Shown here: one piece after another, positions 15,350-24,329 of the stretch
How positions within the stretch are numbered: position 1 is the first letter of the stretch
Layout of the letters: the number at the start of each line of letters is the position of its first letter
Origin: Acidimicrobiia bacterium
Lineage (GTDB): Bacteria; Actinomycetota; Acidimicrobiia; Acidimicrobiales; SZUA-35
NCBI GenBank assembly: GCA_029863385.1
Contig: JAOTVU010000020.1
Location: forward strand, 1-46,217
DNA length: 46,217 bases
Direction: 5' to 3'
Program-made: the position numbers and the translations under genes
The notes under the pieces: generated by a model
Database searches by the model: none
The model's input: the letters and a program-made list of their open reading frames with translations, nothing else
What the model was told of the DNA's origin: nothing

Positions 15350-16555
15350 TCAGTTCGACAGAATGCGGCCGAGAAGATCCAATGGATCGGCGCCTTCGTC
15401 CTCGTCCCCGGCCGGAACGACGTCGTCGCCGCCTGCGTCGGCCTGCGAGGCCAGCTCCGCGCTCGGCTCCACCAGAGCCCGCACGACCTCCTCGACCGAG
15501 ACGACCGCCGGCTCGTCGTTGGCCGAGGCGACGACGGCCAGCTGCAGCCGGGCCCGCCGCAGATCCCGGAGCACGTCGATGAGCGAGGTGTCGCCGGCTA
15601 CGACCGCCGTCCTGCGTACCAGACCGGCCGGTACCGGCGCGGCCCGTCGTTCGGCGGGAATCTCCAGGAGATCGCGGGCGTGCAGGTAGCCGATCGGCTT
15701 TCGCTGGCCCGGTTGGCGAACGAGGATGCGGCGGAACCCGGTTCGAGCCACCACCTGTTCGAGTTGCACCGCCGTCGAGCCGAGCAGGACCGATGGATAG
15801 TCGTCGAGCGGGGTGGCGATCTCGGCGACCTCCCGCTCGGCGAACTCGAGCGCGCCCTGCAGCAACTCGGCGTCGTCGGCCTCGATCGCCCCTCCCTGTT
15901 GGGAGTGGTGGACGATGGCCGACAGTTCCGACGCGGTGTGCACGGTCATGATCTCGTCGCGGGGTTCTATCCCGACGAGTCGGGCCAAGCCGTTGGCGAT
16001 CGCATTCAGCAACCAGACGACCGGCCGGAAAATCACCAGGTAGAGCCGGTAGGGCAGGACTGCGAAGCGAAGGGTCTTCTCCGGCTCGGTCAACGCGATG
16101 TTCTTCGGGACCATCTCACCGAAGATCAGGTGGAGGAACGTGAAGACGGCCAGCGCCAGGGCGAAGCTGAGGTTCTCGGCCCCCTCGGGGCTGATGAACC
16201 CGTCGAGGCGGGGCACGAGAATCGCCTCCAACGCCGGTTCACCGATCCGAGCCAGCGCGAGGGAGGCCATGGTGATGCCGAGCTGAGCACCGGCGAGCTG
16301 CATCGACAGGTCGCTCAGGCTCGCCCTTGCCGCCCGGACGATCGGGCCGTTCCCGGCCTGATCCTCCTCGAACGCCGTCCGTCGGGCCGCGACGACCGCG
16401 AACTCGTAGGCGACGAAAAGCCCGTTGAGCACGATGAGCAGGGCGCTCGCGCTGAGCGCCACGACGATCGCCGTCGGACTCATCGTCTGCACGGCCACCA
16501 GACCGGTCATTCCGATCAGGCCCGCTGCGGCCAGGGTCGCGGCGACGCCGATCAC
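15350..16555 (-). CDS. CNNM (DUF21) and CBS-pair membrane protein, short form
   Basis: 401 residues. About four hydrophobic segments in the N-terminal CNNM/DUF21 domain (about 8-190) include the family motifs VLNGLFVAYEFAVV and HLIFGEMVPKNIAL. A CBS-pair region follows (about 205-350), then an acidic tail (SQADAGGDDVVPAGDEDEG). It lacks the C-terminal CorC_HlyC transporter-associated domain that its neighbour has. Family members (CorB/CorC) are linked to magnesium and other divalent ion transport. The GTG start overlaps the upstream gene's stop as GTGA, so the two are coupled and may form a heterodimer. Confidence 0.87.
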   Translation of the reverse strand: MIGVAATLAAAGLIGMTGLVAVQTMSPTAIVVALSASALLIVLNGLFVAYEFAVVAARRTAFEEDQAGNGPIVRAARASLSDLSMQLAGAQLGITMASLALARIGEPALEAILVPRLDGFISPEGAENLSFALALAVFTFLHLIFGEMVPKNIALTEPEKTLRFAVLPYRLYLVIFRPVVWLLNAIANGLARLVGIEPRDEIMTVHTASELSAIVHHSQQGGAIEADDAELLQGALEFAEREVAEIATPLDDYPSVLLGSTAVQLEQVVARTGFRRILVRQPGQRKPIGYLHARDLLEIPAERRAAPVPAGLVRRTAVVAGDTSLIDVLRDLRRARLQLAVVASANDEPAVVSVEEVVRALVEPSAELASQADAGGDDVVPAGDEDEGADPLDLLGRILSN

Positions 16556-17907
16556 GAGCCGCTCCCGATCCCGTCGGCGACACGCAGGTCACCGGTGTCG
16601 GTGCCGCCAGCGCCCTCTTCGGGTGCCTCGATTCGGAGCGAGGCGATGCGCCGGCCGTCCATCTCGCCGACCTGGATCTGCCAGCCCTCGTAGACCAGTC
16701 CGTCCCCGGCCTCGGGGATGCGACCGAGCTGGTCGAGCACGAATCCGGCGACCGTTTCGTAGTCGCCCTCGGGAACCTCGAAACCGCAGGCCTCTTCGAC
16801 CTCGTCGGGGTGCAGGGTGCCGGCGAGGAGGAAAACGCCAGGGGCCACACCGGCCGTCAGGCCGACCGGCTCGTCGTACTCGTCGTCGACTTCGCCGACG
16901 ATCTCCTCCAGCACGTCCTCGAGTGTCAGAATGCCGGCCGTACCGCCGTGCTCGTCGATCACGACGGCCATCGGAGAGCGTGATTCGAGGGCCCGGAAAT
17001 CGCCCAGGATGTCGACCAGATCCCTTGTCTCCGGCACCACGAACGGCTCGGTCACGATGTCGAGAATGGGCTTGTCGAGGCGATCGGTCACGGCGAGCTC
17101 GAACACCGACGCCACGTCGACCACGCCACGGATGTCATCGAGATCGCCGTCGAAAACCGGGAACTGCGAGTAGCTCGAATCCCGGGCCTGAGCGATCAGG
17201 TCGGCCACGGTGGCGTCGGCCCGTATGGCTTCGACGTGGACTCGAGGGGTGAGGGCGTCGGCGGCAGTCTTGTCACCGAAGCGGATCGTTCTCGTCAAGA
17301 TGGCCCGAGCCTCGGAATCGATCGCGCCGGACTCACCTGAGGTGTGGATGAGGAATTCGAGTTCCTCCAGAGAGCGCAGCTCGGCCAACTCCTCCTGGGG
17401 CTCGATACCGAACCGGCGTACCGTCCAGTTGGCCGATTCGTTGAACACCCGAATCACCGGACTGAACACGCCGTGGACGACCAACGCTATGGGGGAAAGC
17501 GCCATGGCCACCGCTTCGGGCCGGGAGATGCCGAGCGCCTTGGGAAAGAGCTCGCCGATGATCATCTGGAACGCGCTGGCCACGGCGAGCGCGACGACGA
17601 CCGACGACGTCGGTCCGTTGAGAACCGGAATCGGTTGGAGCACGGGGTCGATCAGCGGGCCGATGAGATCGTCGACCAGGAAGCCCAGAATCAGGCTTGT
17701 GACCGTGATGCCGAGTTGAGCGGCGGAAAGGTGGAACGACAACCGCTTCCTGGCGTTCATGGCCGCCCTGGCCGAGAACCGACCTTCGTCGGCCATCGCC
17801 TGCAACTTCGAGCGATCGGCCGCCACGAGAGCGAACTCGACGGCGACGAAGAATCCGTTGGCTGCGAGGAGAACCGCAACGATGGGTAGACCGACAGTGA
17901 GAGGCAT
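16552..17907 (-). CDS. CNNM/CBS/CorC_HlyC-domain membrane protein, full form
   Basis: 451 residues with the complete CorC-type layout: CNNM transmembrane domain (about 1-185, with AANGFFVAVEFALV and MIIGELFPKALGI), CBS pair (about 205-330, with the conserved VIDEHGGTAGILTLEDVLEEIVGEV) and a C-terminal CorC_HlyC domain (about 345-430). Likely role is divalent cation (Mg2+) efflux or homeostasis in the membrane; old annotations as hemolysin are not supported by function. ATG start at 17907. First gene of a two-gene unit with the short CNNM protein. A TAGAGT hexamer about 40 nt upstream is a candidate -10. Confidence 0.92.
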   Translation of the reverse strand: MPLTVGLPIVAVLLAANGFFVAVEFALVAADRSKLQAMADEGRFSARAAMNARKRLSFHLSAAQLGITVTSLILGFLVDDLIGPLIDPVLQPIPVLNGPTSSVVVALAVASAFQMIIGELFPKALGISRPEAVAMALSPIALVVHGVFSPVIRVFNESANWTVRRFGIEPQEELAELRSLEELEFLIHTSGESGAIDSEARAILTRTIRFGDKTAADALTPRVHVEAIRADATVADLIAQARDSSYSQFPVFDGDLDDIRGVVDVASVFELAVTDRLDKPILDIVTEPFVVPETRDLVDILGDFRALESRSPMAVVIDEHGGTAGILTLEDVLEEIVGEVDDEYDEPVGLTAGVAPGVFLLAGTLHPDEVEEACGFEVPEGDYETVAGFVLDQLGRIPEAGDGLVYEGWQIQVGEMDGRRIASLRIEAPEEGAGGTDTGDLRVADGIGSGS

Positions 17908-17998
17908 GGTTGTTCAGGGCCGGTCACAACCGACGAGAAGACCACTCTAGCCGTCTGGCGGCTACGGTCCGGTGGCGAGCGTATCCGGCCGGATCCAG

Positions 17999-18004
17999 TA
18001 CGCT
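17999..18004 (+). promoter_or_regulatory. -10 element of the ABC ATPase gene
   Basis: TACGCT, then 7 nt, then GTG 18012. Same hexamer and same spacing as the M48-like gene at 4661, and no ribosome-binding site between. Confidence 0.6.
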
Positions 18005-18011
18005 GCGAACG

Positions 18012-18836
18012 GTGACAGAACCGGTACTCGAGTTGACGGGGATCTCGGTGATCGTCGATGGTTCCAAGATCCTGGGTCCGCTCGATTGGGCGGTGTATCC
18101 CGGCGAGCGTTGGGTGGTGATCGGCCCGAACGGCAGCGGGAAGAGCACGCTGGTCAAGGTGGCGTCGATGATGTTGCATCCGACCGAGGGCACGGTGCGG
18201 GTGCTCGACGGGGAACTCGGCCGTACCGACCTGCGCCGGTTACGGTCCCGGGTGGGCTCAGCCTCGGCCGCACTGCTCGAACAGCTCCGGCCCCAGCTCA
18301 CCGCCAACGAGATCGTGCGGTGCGGGATCCACGGGGCGCTGGAGCCGTGGTGGCATCGATACACCGACGCCGAGTGCCGGTGGGCCGATGAGCTGCTCGA
18401 CCGGGTCGGCCTCCCCGACTTCGGTCCCCGACGGCTGAGCGGGCTGTCGAGCGGCGAGCGTCAGCGAACGTTGCTGGCCCGAACACTGGTCAACGATCCC
18501 GAGGTACTGCTACTCGACGAGCCGAACGCCGGCCTCGACATGGGCGGGCGGGAGGCACTCATCGAGGCGCTCGACCAGTTGGCCGTCGACGGTCCTCCGA
18601 CCGTGTTGATCACCCATCACGTCGAGGACATCCCGTCGACGACGACGCATCTTCTGGCCCTGGCCGACGGCCGGGTCACCGCCCGAGGTCTGATCGACGA
18701 GGTCCTCGACGCCGACCTGCTGTCCGACCTTTTCGGCCTCGACGTGGAGTTGACCCGCAACGACGGTCGGTGGGCGGCCCGGGCCGTCTTCGGCCGGCAC
18801 CGAAACGTGTCCGACCGGATCGGTCAGGCGGATTGA
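18012..18836 (+). CDS. ABC transporter ATP-binding protein
   Basis: 274-residue ATPase. Walker A is GPNGSGKST, the signature LSSGERQR, Walker B VLLLDEP with NAGLD after it, and the switch His is in LITHHVED. No membrane or binding-protein gene is next to it, so it either pairs with a distant permease or acts as a soluble ABC protein. The sequence resembles single-gene YlmA/ModF-like ATPases more than amino acid or sugar importers, but the substrate cannot be named. GTG 18012 is chosen for its -10 and because upstream residues are not family-like. It is followed after 10 nt by the GNAT/acyl-CoA synthetase gene, so they are cotranscribed. Confidence 0.85.
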   Translation: MTEPVLELTGISVIVDGSKILGPLDWAVYPGERWVVIGPNGSGKSTLVKVASMMLHPTEGTVRVLDGELGRTDLRRLRSRVGSASAALLEQLRPQLTANEIVRCGIHGALEPWWHRYTDAECRWADELLDRVGLPDFGPRRLSGLSSGERQRTLLARTLVNDPEVLLLDEPNAGLDMGGREALIEALDQLAVDGPPTVLITHHVEDIPSTTTHLLALADGRVTARGLIDEVLDADLLSDLFGLDVELTRNDGRWAARAVFGRHRNVSDRIGQAD

Positions 18837-18846
18837 GGAGAACGTA

Positions 18847-21579
18847 ATGGCGGAGTACCCCACCGAATTCGAATTCGACGTGCTGCTCAAGAACGGGCAG
18901 GTCATCCACATCCGGCCCATCCAGCCTGACGACGTGGAGCGGGAGGCCCGGTTCATCCGCCGGGTCGGCCCCGAGTCGGCCTACTTCCGGTTCTTCAACA
19001 CGAAACGCGAACTCAGCCCGGCCGAGCTCGCACATTTCACCAACGTCGACTACGACGATCGCATGGCGCTGATCGCCACCGTCGGAGACGACATGGTGGC
19101 CGTCGGCCGCTACGACGTACTCGGGGAGGAGACAGCGGCCGACGGGGGCAAGGTGGCCGAGGTCGCCTTCCTGGTGGAGGACTCCCACCAGCAGCTCGGC
19201 ATCGGCAGCCGCCTGCTTCAGGATCTCACCGTGTACGCCCGCACCCGGGGCATCACGGAATTCGAGGCGTACGTACTGGCCGAAAACGTCGGCATGATGC
19301 GTCTGTTCCGCAACTCCGGCTACCGCATGACCCGCCGCCTCGACGAGGGCATCTACCGGGTCGAGTTCCCACTCGATTACTCCCGCGAGGCTCGGCAGGC
19401 GGAGTGGGAACACGAGAAGCGGGCCGTCGCCGCTTCGCTTCTGCCGCTGTTCTACCCGTCGTCGGTGGCCGTCATCGGAGCAAGCCGGAACCCAACGTCG
19501 ATCGGCGGCCGCCTGTTCGCCAATCTGGTCGACAGCGGTTTCACCGGTTCGGTCCATCCCGTGAATCCCGGTGCCGACGAGATCCACGGCGTTGCCACGG
19601 TGGCCTCGGTGGCCGAGATCGACGGTCATGTCGATCTGGCCGTCATCACCGTTCCCGCCGAGCACGTCCGCCAGGCGGTCGAGGACTGCGGTCGCGCCGG
19701 CGTCCGGGGTGTGGTCATCATCAGCGCCGGGTTCGGTGAAGTAGGCAACACCGACGCGGAACAGGAGCTCGTCACGCTGGCCCGCCGCTACGGGATGCGG
19801 CTCGTGGGGCCCAACTGCATGGGTCTGCTCAACGCCGACCCGACCGTGTCGCTGAACGTGCAGTTCGGCCCGAACTTCCCGCCCCACGGGAACGTCGCCA
19901 TGTCGAGCCAGTCGGGGGCGCTGGGTCTGGCCATTCTGGAGCAGACAGCGGAGCTCGGTATCGGCATCTCGACCTTCGTCTCGGTCGGGAACCGGGCCGA
20001 CGTCAGCGCCAACGATCTGCTCCTCTACTGGGAGGACGATCCGGCCACCGACGTGATCCTGCTCTACACCGAGTCGTTCGGCAACCCCCGGCGCTTCGGC
20101 CGCCTGGCCCGCCAGGTGACCCGCAAGAAACCGGTGGTGGTGGTGAAGGCCGGACGCTCGGCGGCCGGGGCGCGGGCCGCGGCGTCCCACACCGGCTCAC
20201 TGGCCAACCTCGACGTCGCCGTCGACGCCCTCTTCCGCCGGGCCGGCGTGATTCGCACCAACACACTGCACGAACTGTTCGAGGTCACCGAGCTCTTGGC
20301 CAACCAGCCACTACCGACCGGCCGCCGGGTGGCGGTGCTGACCAACGCCGGCGGGCCGGGCATTCTGGCCGCCGACGCGCTGGAGAGCCACGGCCTCGAA
20401 CTCCCGACCTTCTCCGAGGAGCTGCAACGGCGCCTCGGTGCCCATCTCTCGGGTATGGCCGCTCCGCACAATCCGGTGGACATGATCGCCTCGGCCGGCC
20501 CGGAGGAGTACCGGCGTTGCCTCGAGCTGCTACTCGAAAGCGATGAGATCGACGCCGTGGTCGCCATCTACATACCCACTGCGCCGGAGGGCACCGAGGA
20601 GATCGTGGCCGCAATTCGGGAAACCGTGGCCGAGCATCCCAGCGACAAGCCGACCGTCGGCGTGTTCATGGGTTCGCTGGCCGACGACGAGCACGGTTCG
20701 ATTCCGGGTTCCAACCTTCCGGTGTTTCCCTTCCCCGAGTCGGCGGCCCGCGCCCTGGCCTCGGCCAACCGCTATCGGGAGTGGCTGGACAAGGACGAGG
20801 GAACGCTCCCCCACTTCGACGACCTCGATGCTGCGGCCGCTCGAGGGGCCATCCGCGGCGCGGTCCGCCGCCTCGGCACCGACGAGGGCGGCTGGCTCGA
20901 CTCGAACGAGATCCGCGCCGTGCTCGGCGCCTACGGCCTGCCCACCGTTGCCGAACGGATGGCCCACTCGGAGGACGAGGCGGCCGCTGCGGCCGACGAG
21001 ATCGACGGCCCGCTGGTGGTCAAGGTCGTGTCACCCACCGCGCTCCACAAGTCCGATCTCGGTGGCGTGGTGCTCGACGTCGAGGGGTCCGAGACGGTTC
21101 GGGCCGCCTATCGACAGGTGACCGGGGCCGTCGACGACGCCGCCGGCGTGGTGATCCAGCAATTCGTTCCGAACGGTCACGAGGTCATCATCGGCATGAC
21201 CGAGGACCCGACGTTCGGACCGCTGATCGTGTTCGGCCTCGGCGGCATCTTCGTCGAGCTCATGAAGGATGTCGCCTTCCGCATCAACCCGCTCACCGAC
21301 GTCGACGCCCGCGACATGATGTCCGAGGTCCGCTCCGCTCAGCTGCTGGAGGGGTACCGAGGTGGTACACCGGGTGATCTCAATGCGCTCGAGGAGGTGC
21401 TGCTGCGACTGTCGGTTCTCGTCGAGCAACTCCCGGAGATCACCGAGATCGACCTGAACCCGGTCAAGGTGTTGCCCCCGGGCGAAGGAGCGGTGATTGT
21501 GGACGCCCGGATTCGGGTTCGTCCCGTGACCGGGATCTTCCTACCCAGCCGCAAGGACATCCCGGGCCGGATGCTGTAG
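18847..21579 (+). CDS. GNAT acetyltransferase fused to ADP-forming acyl-CoA synthetase
   Basis: 910-residue fusion. Residues about 15-175 are a GNAT domain, with the acetyl-CoA loop QQLGIGSRLL and AENVGMMRLFRNSGY. Residues about 200-330 are a CoA-binding domain (VAVIGASRNPTSIGGRL); 345-480 and 490-640 are succinyl-CoA-ligase-like domains; about 680-905 is an ATP-grasp domain (VVKVVSPTALHKSDLGGV). This set is seen in Pat/PatZ-type lysine acetyltransferases and in ADP-forming acetyl-CoA synthetases. The phosphorylatable His of active synthetases is present (His448 in ASHTGSLA), so it may make or use acyl-CoA as well as acylate proteins. ATG 18847 has GAGGAG upstream overlapping the ABC gene's stop. 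Confidence 0.9.
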   Translation: MAEYPTEFEFDVLLKNGQVIHIRPIQPDDVEREARFIRRVGPESAYFRFFNTKRELSPAELAHFTNVDYDDRMALIATVGDDMVAVGRYDVLGEETAADGGKVAEVAFLVEDSHQQLGIGSRLLQDLTVYARTRGITEFEAYVLAENVGMMRLFRNSGYRMTRRLDEGIYRVEFPLDYSREARQAEWEHEKRAVAASLLPLFYPSSVAVIGASRNPTSIGGRLFANLVDSGFTGSVHPVNPGADEIHGVATVASVAEIDGHVDLAVITVPAEHVRQAVEDCGRAGVRGVVIISAGFGEVGNTDAEQELVTLARRYGMRLVGPNCMGLLNADPTVSLNVQFGPNFPPHGNVAMSSQSGALGLAILEQTAELGIGISTFVSVGNRADVSANDLLLYWEDDPATDVILLYTESFGNPRRFGRLARQVTRKKPVVVVKAGRSAAGARAAASHTGSLANLDVAVDALFRRAGVIRTNTLHELFEVTELLANQPLPTGRRVAVLTNAGGPGILAADALESHGLELPTFSEELQRRLGAHLSGMAAPHNPVDMIASAGPEEYRRCLELLLESDEIDAVVAIYIPTAPEGTEEIVAAIRETVAEHPSDKPTVGVFMGSLADDEHGSIPGSNLPVFPFPESAARALASANRYREWLDKDEGTLPHFDDLDAAAARGAIRGAVRRLGTDEGGWLDSNEIRAVLGAYGLPTVAERMAHSEDEAAAAADEIDGPLVVKVVSPTALHKSDLGGVVLDVEGSETVRAAYRQVTGAVDDAAGVVIQQFVPNGHEVIIGMTEDPTFGPLIVFGLGGIFVELMKDVAFRINPLTDVDARDMMSEVRSAQLLEGYRGGTPGDLNALEEVLLRLSVLVEQLPEITEIDLNPVKVLPPGEGAVIVDARIRVRPVTGIFLPSRKDIPGRML

Positions 21580-21641
21580 CTGCCACGCCCGTTTGCGGCG
21601 GGAGGCGGAGCGATCCGACACAGCCACCAGGTCCCGGTCGG

Positions 21642-23360
21642 TCAGTTGTCGTTCGTCGATCCCGGGCCGGTTGACGCCGCCGTGACCGGTGTCGTCGGCG
21701 GACTCGTCGTGGGCGTCGCCGTCGTTGTCACCGGCACGCTCGATGCGTCGCTCGAACGACTTGTCACCTCGGTGGCGACGATCGTGTCGACCGGCGCGGT
21801 CGTGGACGGCGCGGAGCTCGTGGACGACGTGGATTCGGGTGTTGCCGACTCCTCCGGCCGGTTGGCGACGACCGGCTGATACCGGAGGCCCGGCGCCGTC
21901 CCCTCTTCCAGGGCGTTCCGGTCGAGATCGGAAACGACCTTCAGCAGCGGGTAGGGGTTGACGGCGGCGCCACCGTTGGGATGGATCTCGAGATGGAGAT
22001 GGGGTGGTGTCCCCACCGCATTGCCGGTGTTGCCGACGTAGCCGAGCAGCTCGCCCGCCTCCACGACCTGCCCGTTGTGCAGGCCCGGGGCGAACCCGTC
22101 GAGGTGGGCGTAGTACCAGTCGGCACCGCTTTCACCTCGGAGCCACAGTTTCAGTCCACCGAGTCGGCCGACCCCGACGCGACCGATGACCCCTCGCTCA
22201 GCGGCCACAAGTGGTGTGCCGCGTGGAGCGAAGATGTCGATCCCCTCGTGGGAGTGGGCATCGGGCGTTCCGGGCATGCGGGGGTAGCCGAAGCTGTTGA
22301 TGAGCGGCACCGAGTACGGCCCGCCGATGGGAAAGACCACGCCGTCGACGTAGATCTCGCTGCCGGCCTTGAAGGCCTCGAGCTCGATTCGAGCCTGTTC
22401 GACGGTGGCGTCGAGTTCGACCGCGGTGGACTCGGCCCGGCGGATCGACGAGTCGACCACCCCGGAACGGCGAACGAGCTCGTATGCGGAGGTTCCCAAC
22501 GTCGAGCGCAGCTCGGCCAACTCGGCCAGGCTCACCTGGTCGACATCGACGACCGCCCCGATCAGGCGACTCTTGCGCTGGGCGATCAACACGTCATGGC
22601 CGCGAAAGATCGCCGTACTCACGCCGGCCCCGGCCGCGTTGCCGCTCGAACCGTGGACGAAACCGCGCACGGCCCGCTCCTGCAGACGCTCGGTGGTCTC
22701 GGTCAGCTCGTCGATCGTCAGGCGGGTCTGCTCCTCGAGTTCCCGCTGCCGGGCATCGAGTTCCTTGGCCCGGAGACGCAGGACCCGAACCTCGGCAATG
22801 GCTTCGACCTTCGCCGTCAACGCATCCGCCCATTTCGTCTCGGCCTCCCGAACGCTGCTCCACAGGATCGGGACCGGAGCGAACTCGACCTCGACGTCGG
22901 CCCCTGACGGAGGCGGCACGGTGATGTTCGGATCGAGGGGGTCGTCGGCCGGGGCCTCGTCGATCAGTGGATCGGTGGTGTCGGTTGAGCTCGGGTCGGC
23001 TGCTTCGGTGGTCGTCGTCTCACCAGCCGGGGGCGCTGTGGTTTCGGACGTCGCCGTGTCGGTGGACGAGGTTGGGCCCGCGGTGTCGACGGTTGTCTCG
23101 CCCGTTGCAGGAGGCGGAACGGTGGTGGTGTCGCCGGCTGGTGGCGCGGTCGTCGGCGCCACGGTGGTTGACGATGAGCTGGTCGACGAAGAGCCGTTGG
23201 TGCCCGAGTCCTGGGCGCCGGCGGGGCTCGACAACAGGGCGACCAGGAGGACGATCACACCGACAGCAGTCGCCGGCCTGACGCCGACGACGCAGGTCCA
23301 ATCGGTCGGGCGCGCTCGGCCCCCGACATCAGCGCGGCACGCATCATCCCGTGACAACAT
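21642..23360 (-). CDS. Secreted Thr/Ser-rich coiled-coil M23 metallopeptidase
   Basis: 572 residues. The signal peptide has a long n-region and a hydrophobic core (about 30-45), with likely cleavage after SSPAGA. A Thr/Ser/Pro/Glu-rich linker spans about 50-155. A helical coiled-coil region (about 165-330) is followed by an M23/LytM domain (about 345-470) with H-S-H-E-G-I-D and H-L-H-L-E-I-H zinc motifs. A second Ser/Thr-rich tail (about 495-572) ends the protein. Likely a peptidoglycan hydrolase or activator outside the cytoplasmic membrane; the linkers look like wall spacers and possible O-mannosylation sites. ATG has GGAA 5 nt upstream. It lies 80 nt after birA on the same strand. Confidence 0.88.
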   Translation of the reverse strand: MLSRDDACRADVGGRARPTDWTCVVGVRPATAVGVIVLLVALLSSPAGAQDSGTNGSSSTSSSSTTVAPTTAPPAGDTTTVPPPATGETTVDTAGPTSSTDTATSETTAPPAGETTTTEAADPSSTDTTDPLIDEAPADDPLDPNITVPPPSGADVEVEFAPVPILWSSVREAETKWADALTAKVEAIAEVRVLRLRAKELDARQRELEEQTRLTIDELTETTERLQERAVRGFVHGSSGNAAGAGVSTAIFRGHDVLIAQRKSRLIGAVVDVDQVSLAELAELRSTLGTSAYELVRRSGVVDSSIRRAESTAVELDATVEQARIELEAFKAGSEIYVDGVVFPIGGPYSVPLINSFGYPRMPGTPDAHSHEGIDIFAPRGTPLVAAERGVIGRVGVGRLGGLKLWLRGESGADWYYAHLDGFAPGLHNGQVVEAGELLGYVGNTGNAVGTPPHLHLEIHPNGGAAVNPYPLLKVVSDLDRNALEEGTAPGLRYQPVVANRPEESATPESTSSTSSAPSTTAPVDTIVATEVTSRSSDASSVPVTTTATPTTSPPTTPVTAASTGPGSTNDN

Positions 23361-23440
23361 CGAGTTCCGTTCGGCATCCGGGCCGGAATCTTGAGCGCGA
23401 CCGGGCCCAGGTTCAGGGTCGACGGTTGCCCGGTCGACGG

Positions 23441-24310
23441 TCAGCCGGGCGGTCGGTGGTGGGCGTCACCGGCCGTGACAGACCGGACGGTGCCGTCGGC
23501 CAGCTCCACCCGCAGCTCGCCGCCGTCACCGATGCCGACGGCTCGACCGGTGATCGCCTCCGACGACGTCGTCAGCTCGAGCGACCGGCCGACGGTGAGA
23601 CACCGGCGGCGGTACCGGGCAACGGTGTGTGCACGCCCGTCGGGCCCGGCCAGGGTTTCGAGCGCGGCGTCGAGGGCGATCAGATACTCACCGAGCAGGT
23701 GGGATCGCACATCGTCGGGCAGCGTGATTCCCGCAACCGCACGGGCGGCCGCGGTCAGGGTGGTGGCTCGCAGCCGGACTTCGGCCGGAGGCTCGGACGA
23801 CCAGCGCAGGTTCAGTCCCATGCCGATGACGACGGCCAGCGTTCCCGGCGACGCTCCGTTCGTCGACTCGACGAGAATGCCTGCGAGCTTCCGCTCGTCG
23901 AGTGCGGGAACCAGCACATCGTTCGGCCACTTGAGCGCGGCCGTGTCATGGGGCGGTACCCGACCGGTGTCGGCTGCCGACGAGATCACGTAGCCGTTGA
24001 CAGCCCGTTCGGCAGCCAGGCCGGCGGCCAGGGGCACGAGGTCGGCCCATGCCCGCTCGGCGGTCACCAACACCGAGACGAGAAGCGAGTCACCCGGCTC
24101 GTCGAACCAGGTTCGGTCCTGGCGGCCACGACCTGCCTTCTGGTGCCCCGTGACCAGCACCAGCGGGCCCGTCGTCCCACCCCGAGCAGCTTCGAGAAGG
24201 TCGGCGTTGGTCGAACCGGTTTCGGCCGCATAGCGCACGTCGGCGAATCGCGACCCGCTCCATCGCTCCACACCATCGTTCGGCGACCAAGGTTCTGCGT
24301 CGGCGAGCAT
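23441..24310 (-). CDS. birA: Biotin-[acetyl-CoA-carboxylase] ligase
   Basis: 289-residue biotin protein ligase. It makes biotinyl-AMP and attaches biotin to a lysine of carboxyl-carrier domains. Motifs: STNADLL, the biotin-AMP loop GRGRQDRTWFDEPGDSL, ALKWPNDV, and AGILVE, with a C-terminal SH3-like domain (about 235-289). There is no N-terminal helix-turn-helix, so this is the non-repressor (class I) type. The next gene, divergent and 19 nt away, is a biotin carboxylase with a biotin-accepting domain, its obvious substrate. ATG start 8 nt after TAATGT, so probably leaderless. Confidence 0.94.
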   Translation of the reverse strand: MLADAEPWSPNDGVERWSGSRFADVRYAAETGSTNADLLEAARGGTTGPLVLVTGHQKAGRGRQDRTWFDEPGDSLLVSVLVTAERAWADLVPLAAGLAAERAVNGYVISSAADTGRVPPHDTAALKWPNDVLVPALDERKLAGILVESTNGASPGTLAVVIGMGLNLRWSSEPPAEVRLRATTLTAAARAVAGITLPDDVRSHLLGEYLIALDAALETLAGPDGRAHTVARYRRRCLTVGRSLELTTSSEAITGRAVGIGDGGELRVELADGTVRSVTAGDAHHRPPG

Positions 24311-24317
24311 AAGTGTC

Positions 24318-24324
24318 TACATTA
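24318..24324. promoter_or_regulatory. Overlapping divergent -10 elements of birA and the carboxylase gene
   Basis: TACATT on + (24318-24323) is 6 nt before GTG 24330; TAATGT on - (24324 to 24319) is 8 nt before ATG 24310. They share five base pairs, so polymerase should be able to open only one of them at a time. The whole gap between the two genes is 19 bp. Confidence 0.6.
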
Positions 24325-24329
24325 GGCGT

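Noticed and set aside
18676-20190. A 504-codon open frame on the minus strand inside the acyl-CoA synthetase fusion gene
   Set aside because: It is the antisense shadow of a clear GC-rich gene, with His/Gly/Arg-rich content and no family motifs.
21580-21641. Third copy of the 46-bp palindrome between the synthetase fusion and the second M23 gene
   Set aside because: Only a weak CGCCCG/CGGCGGG pairing is visible and it does not align to the other two copies.
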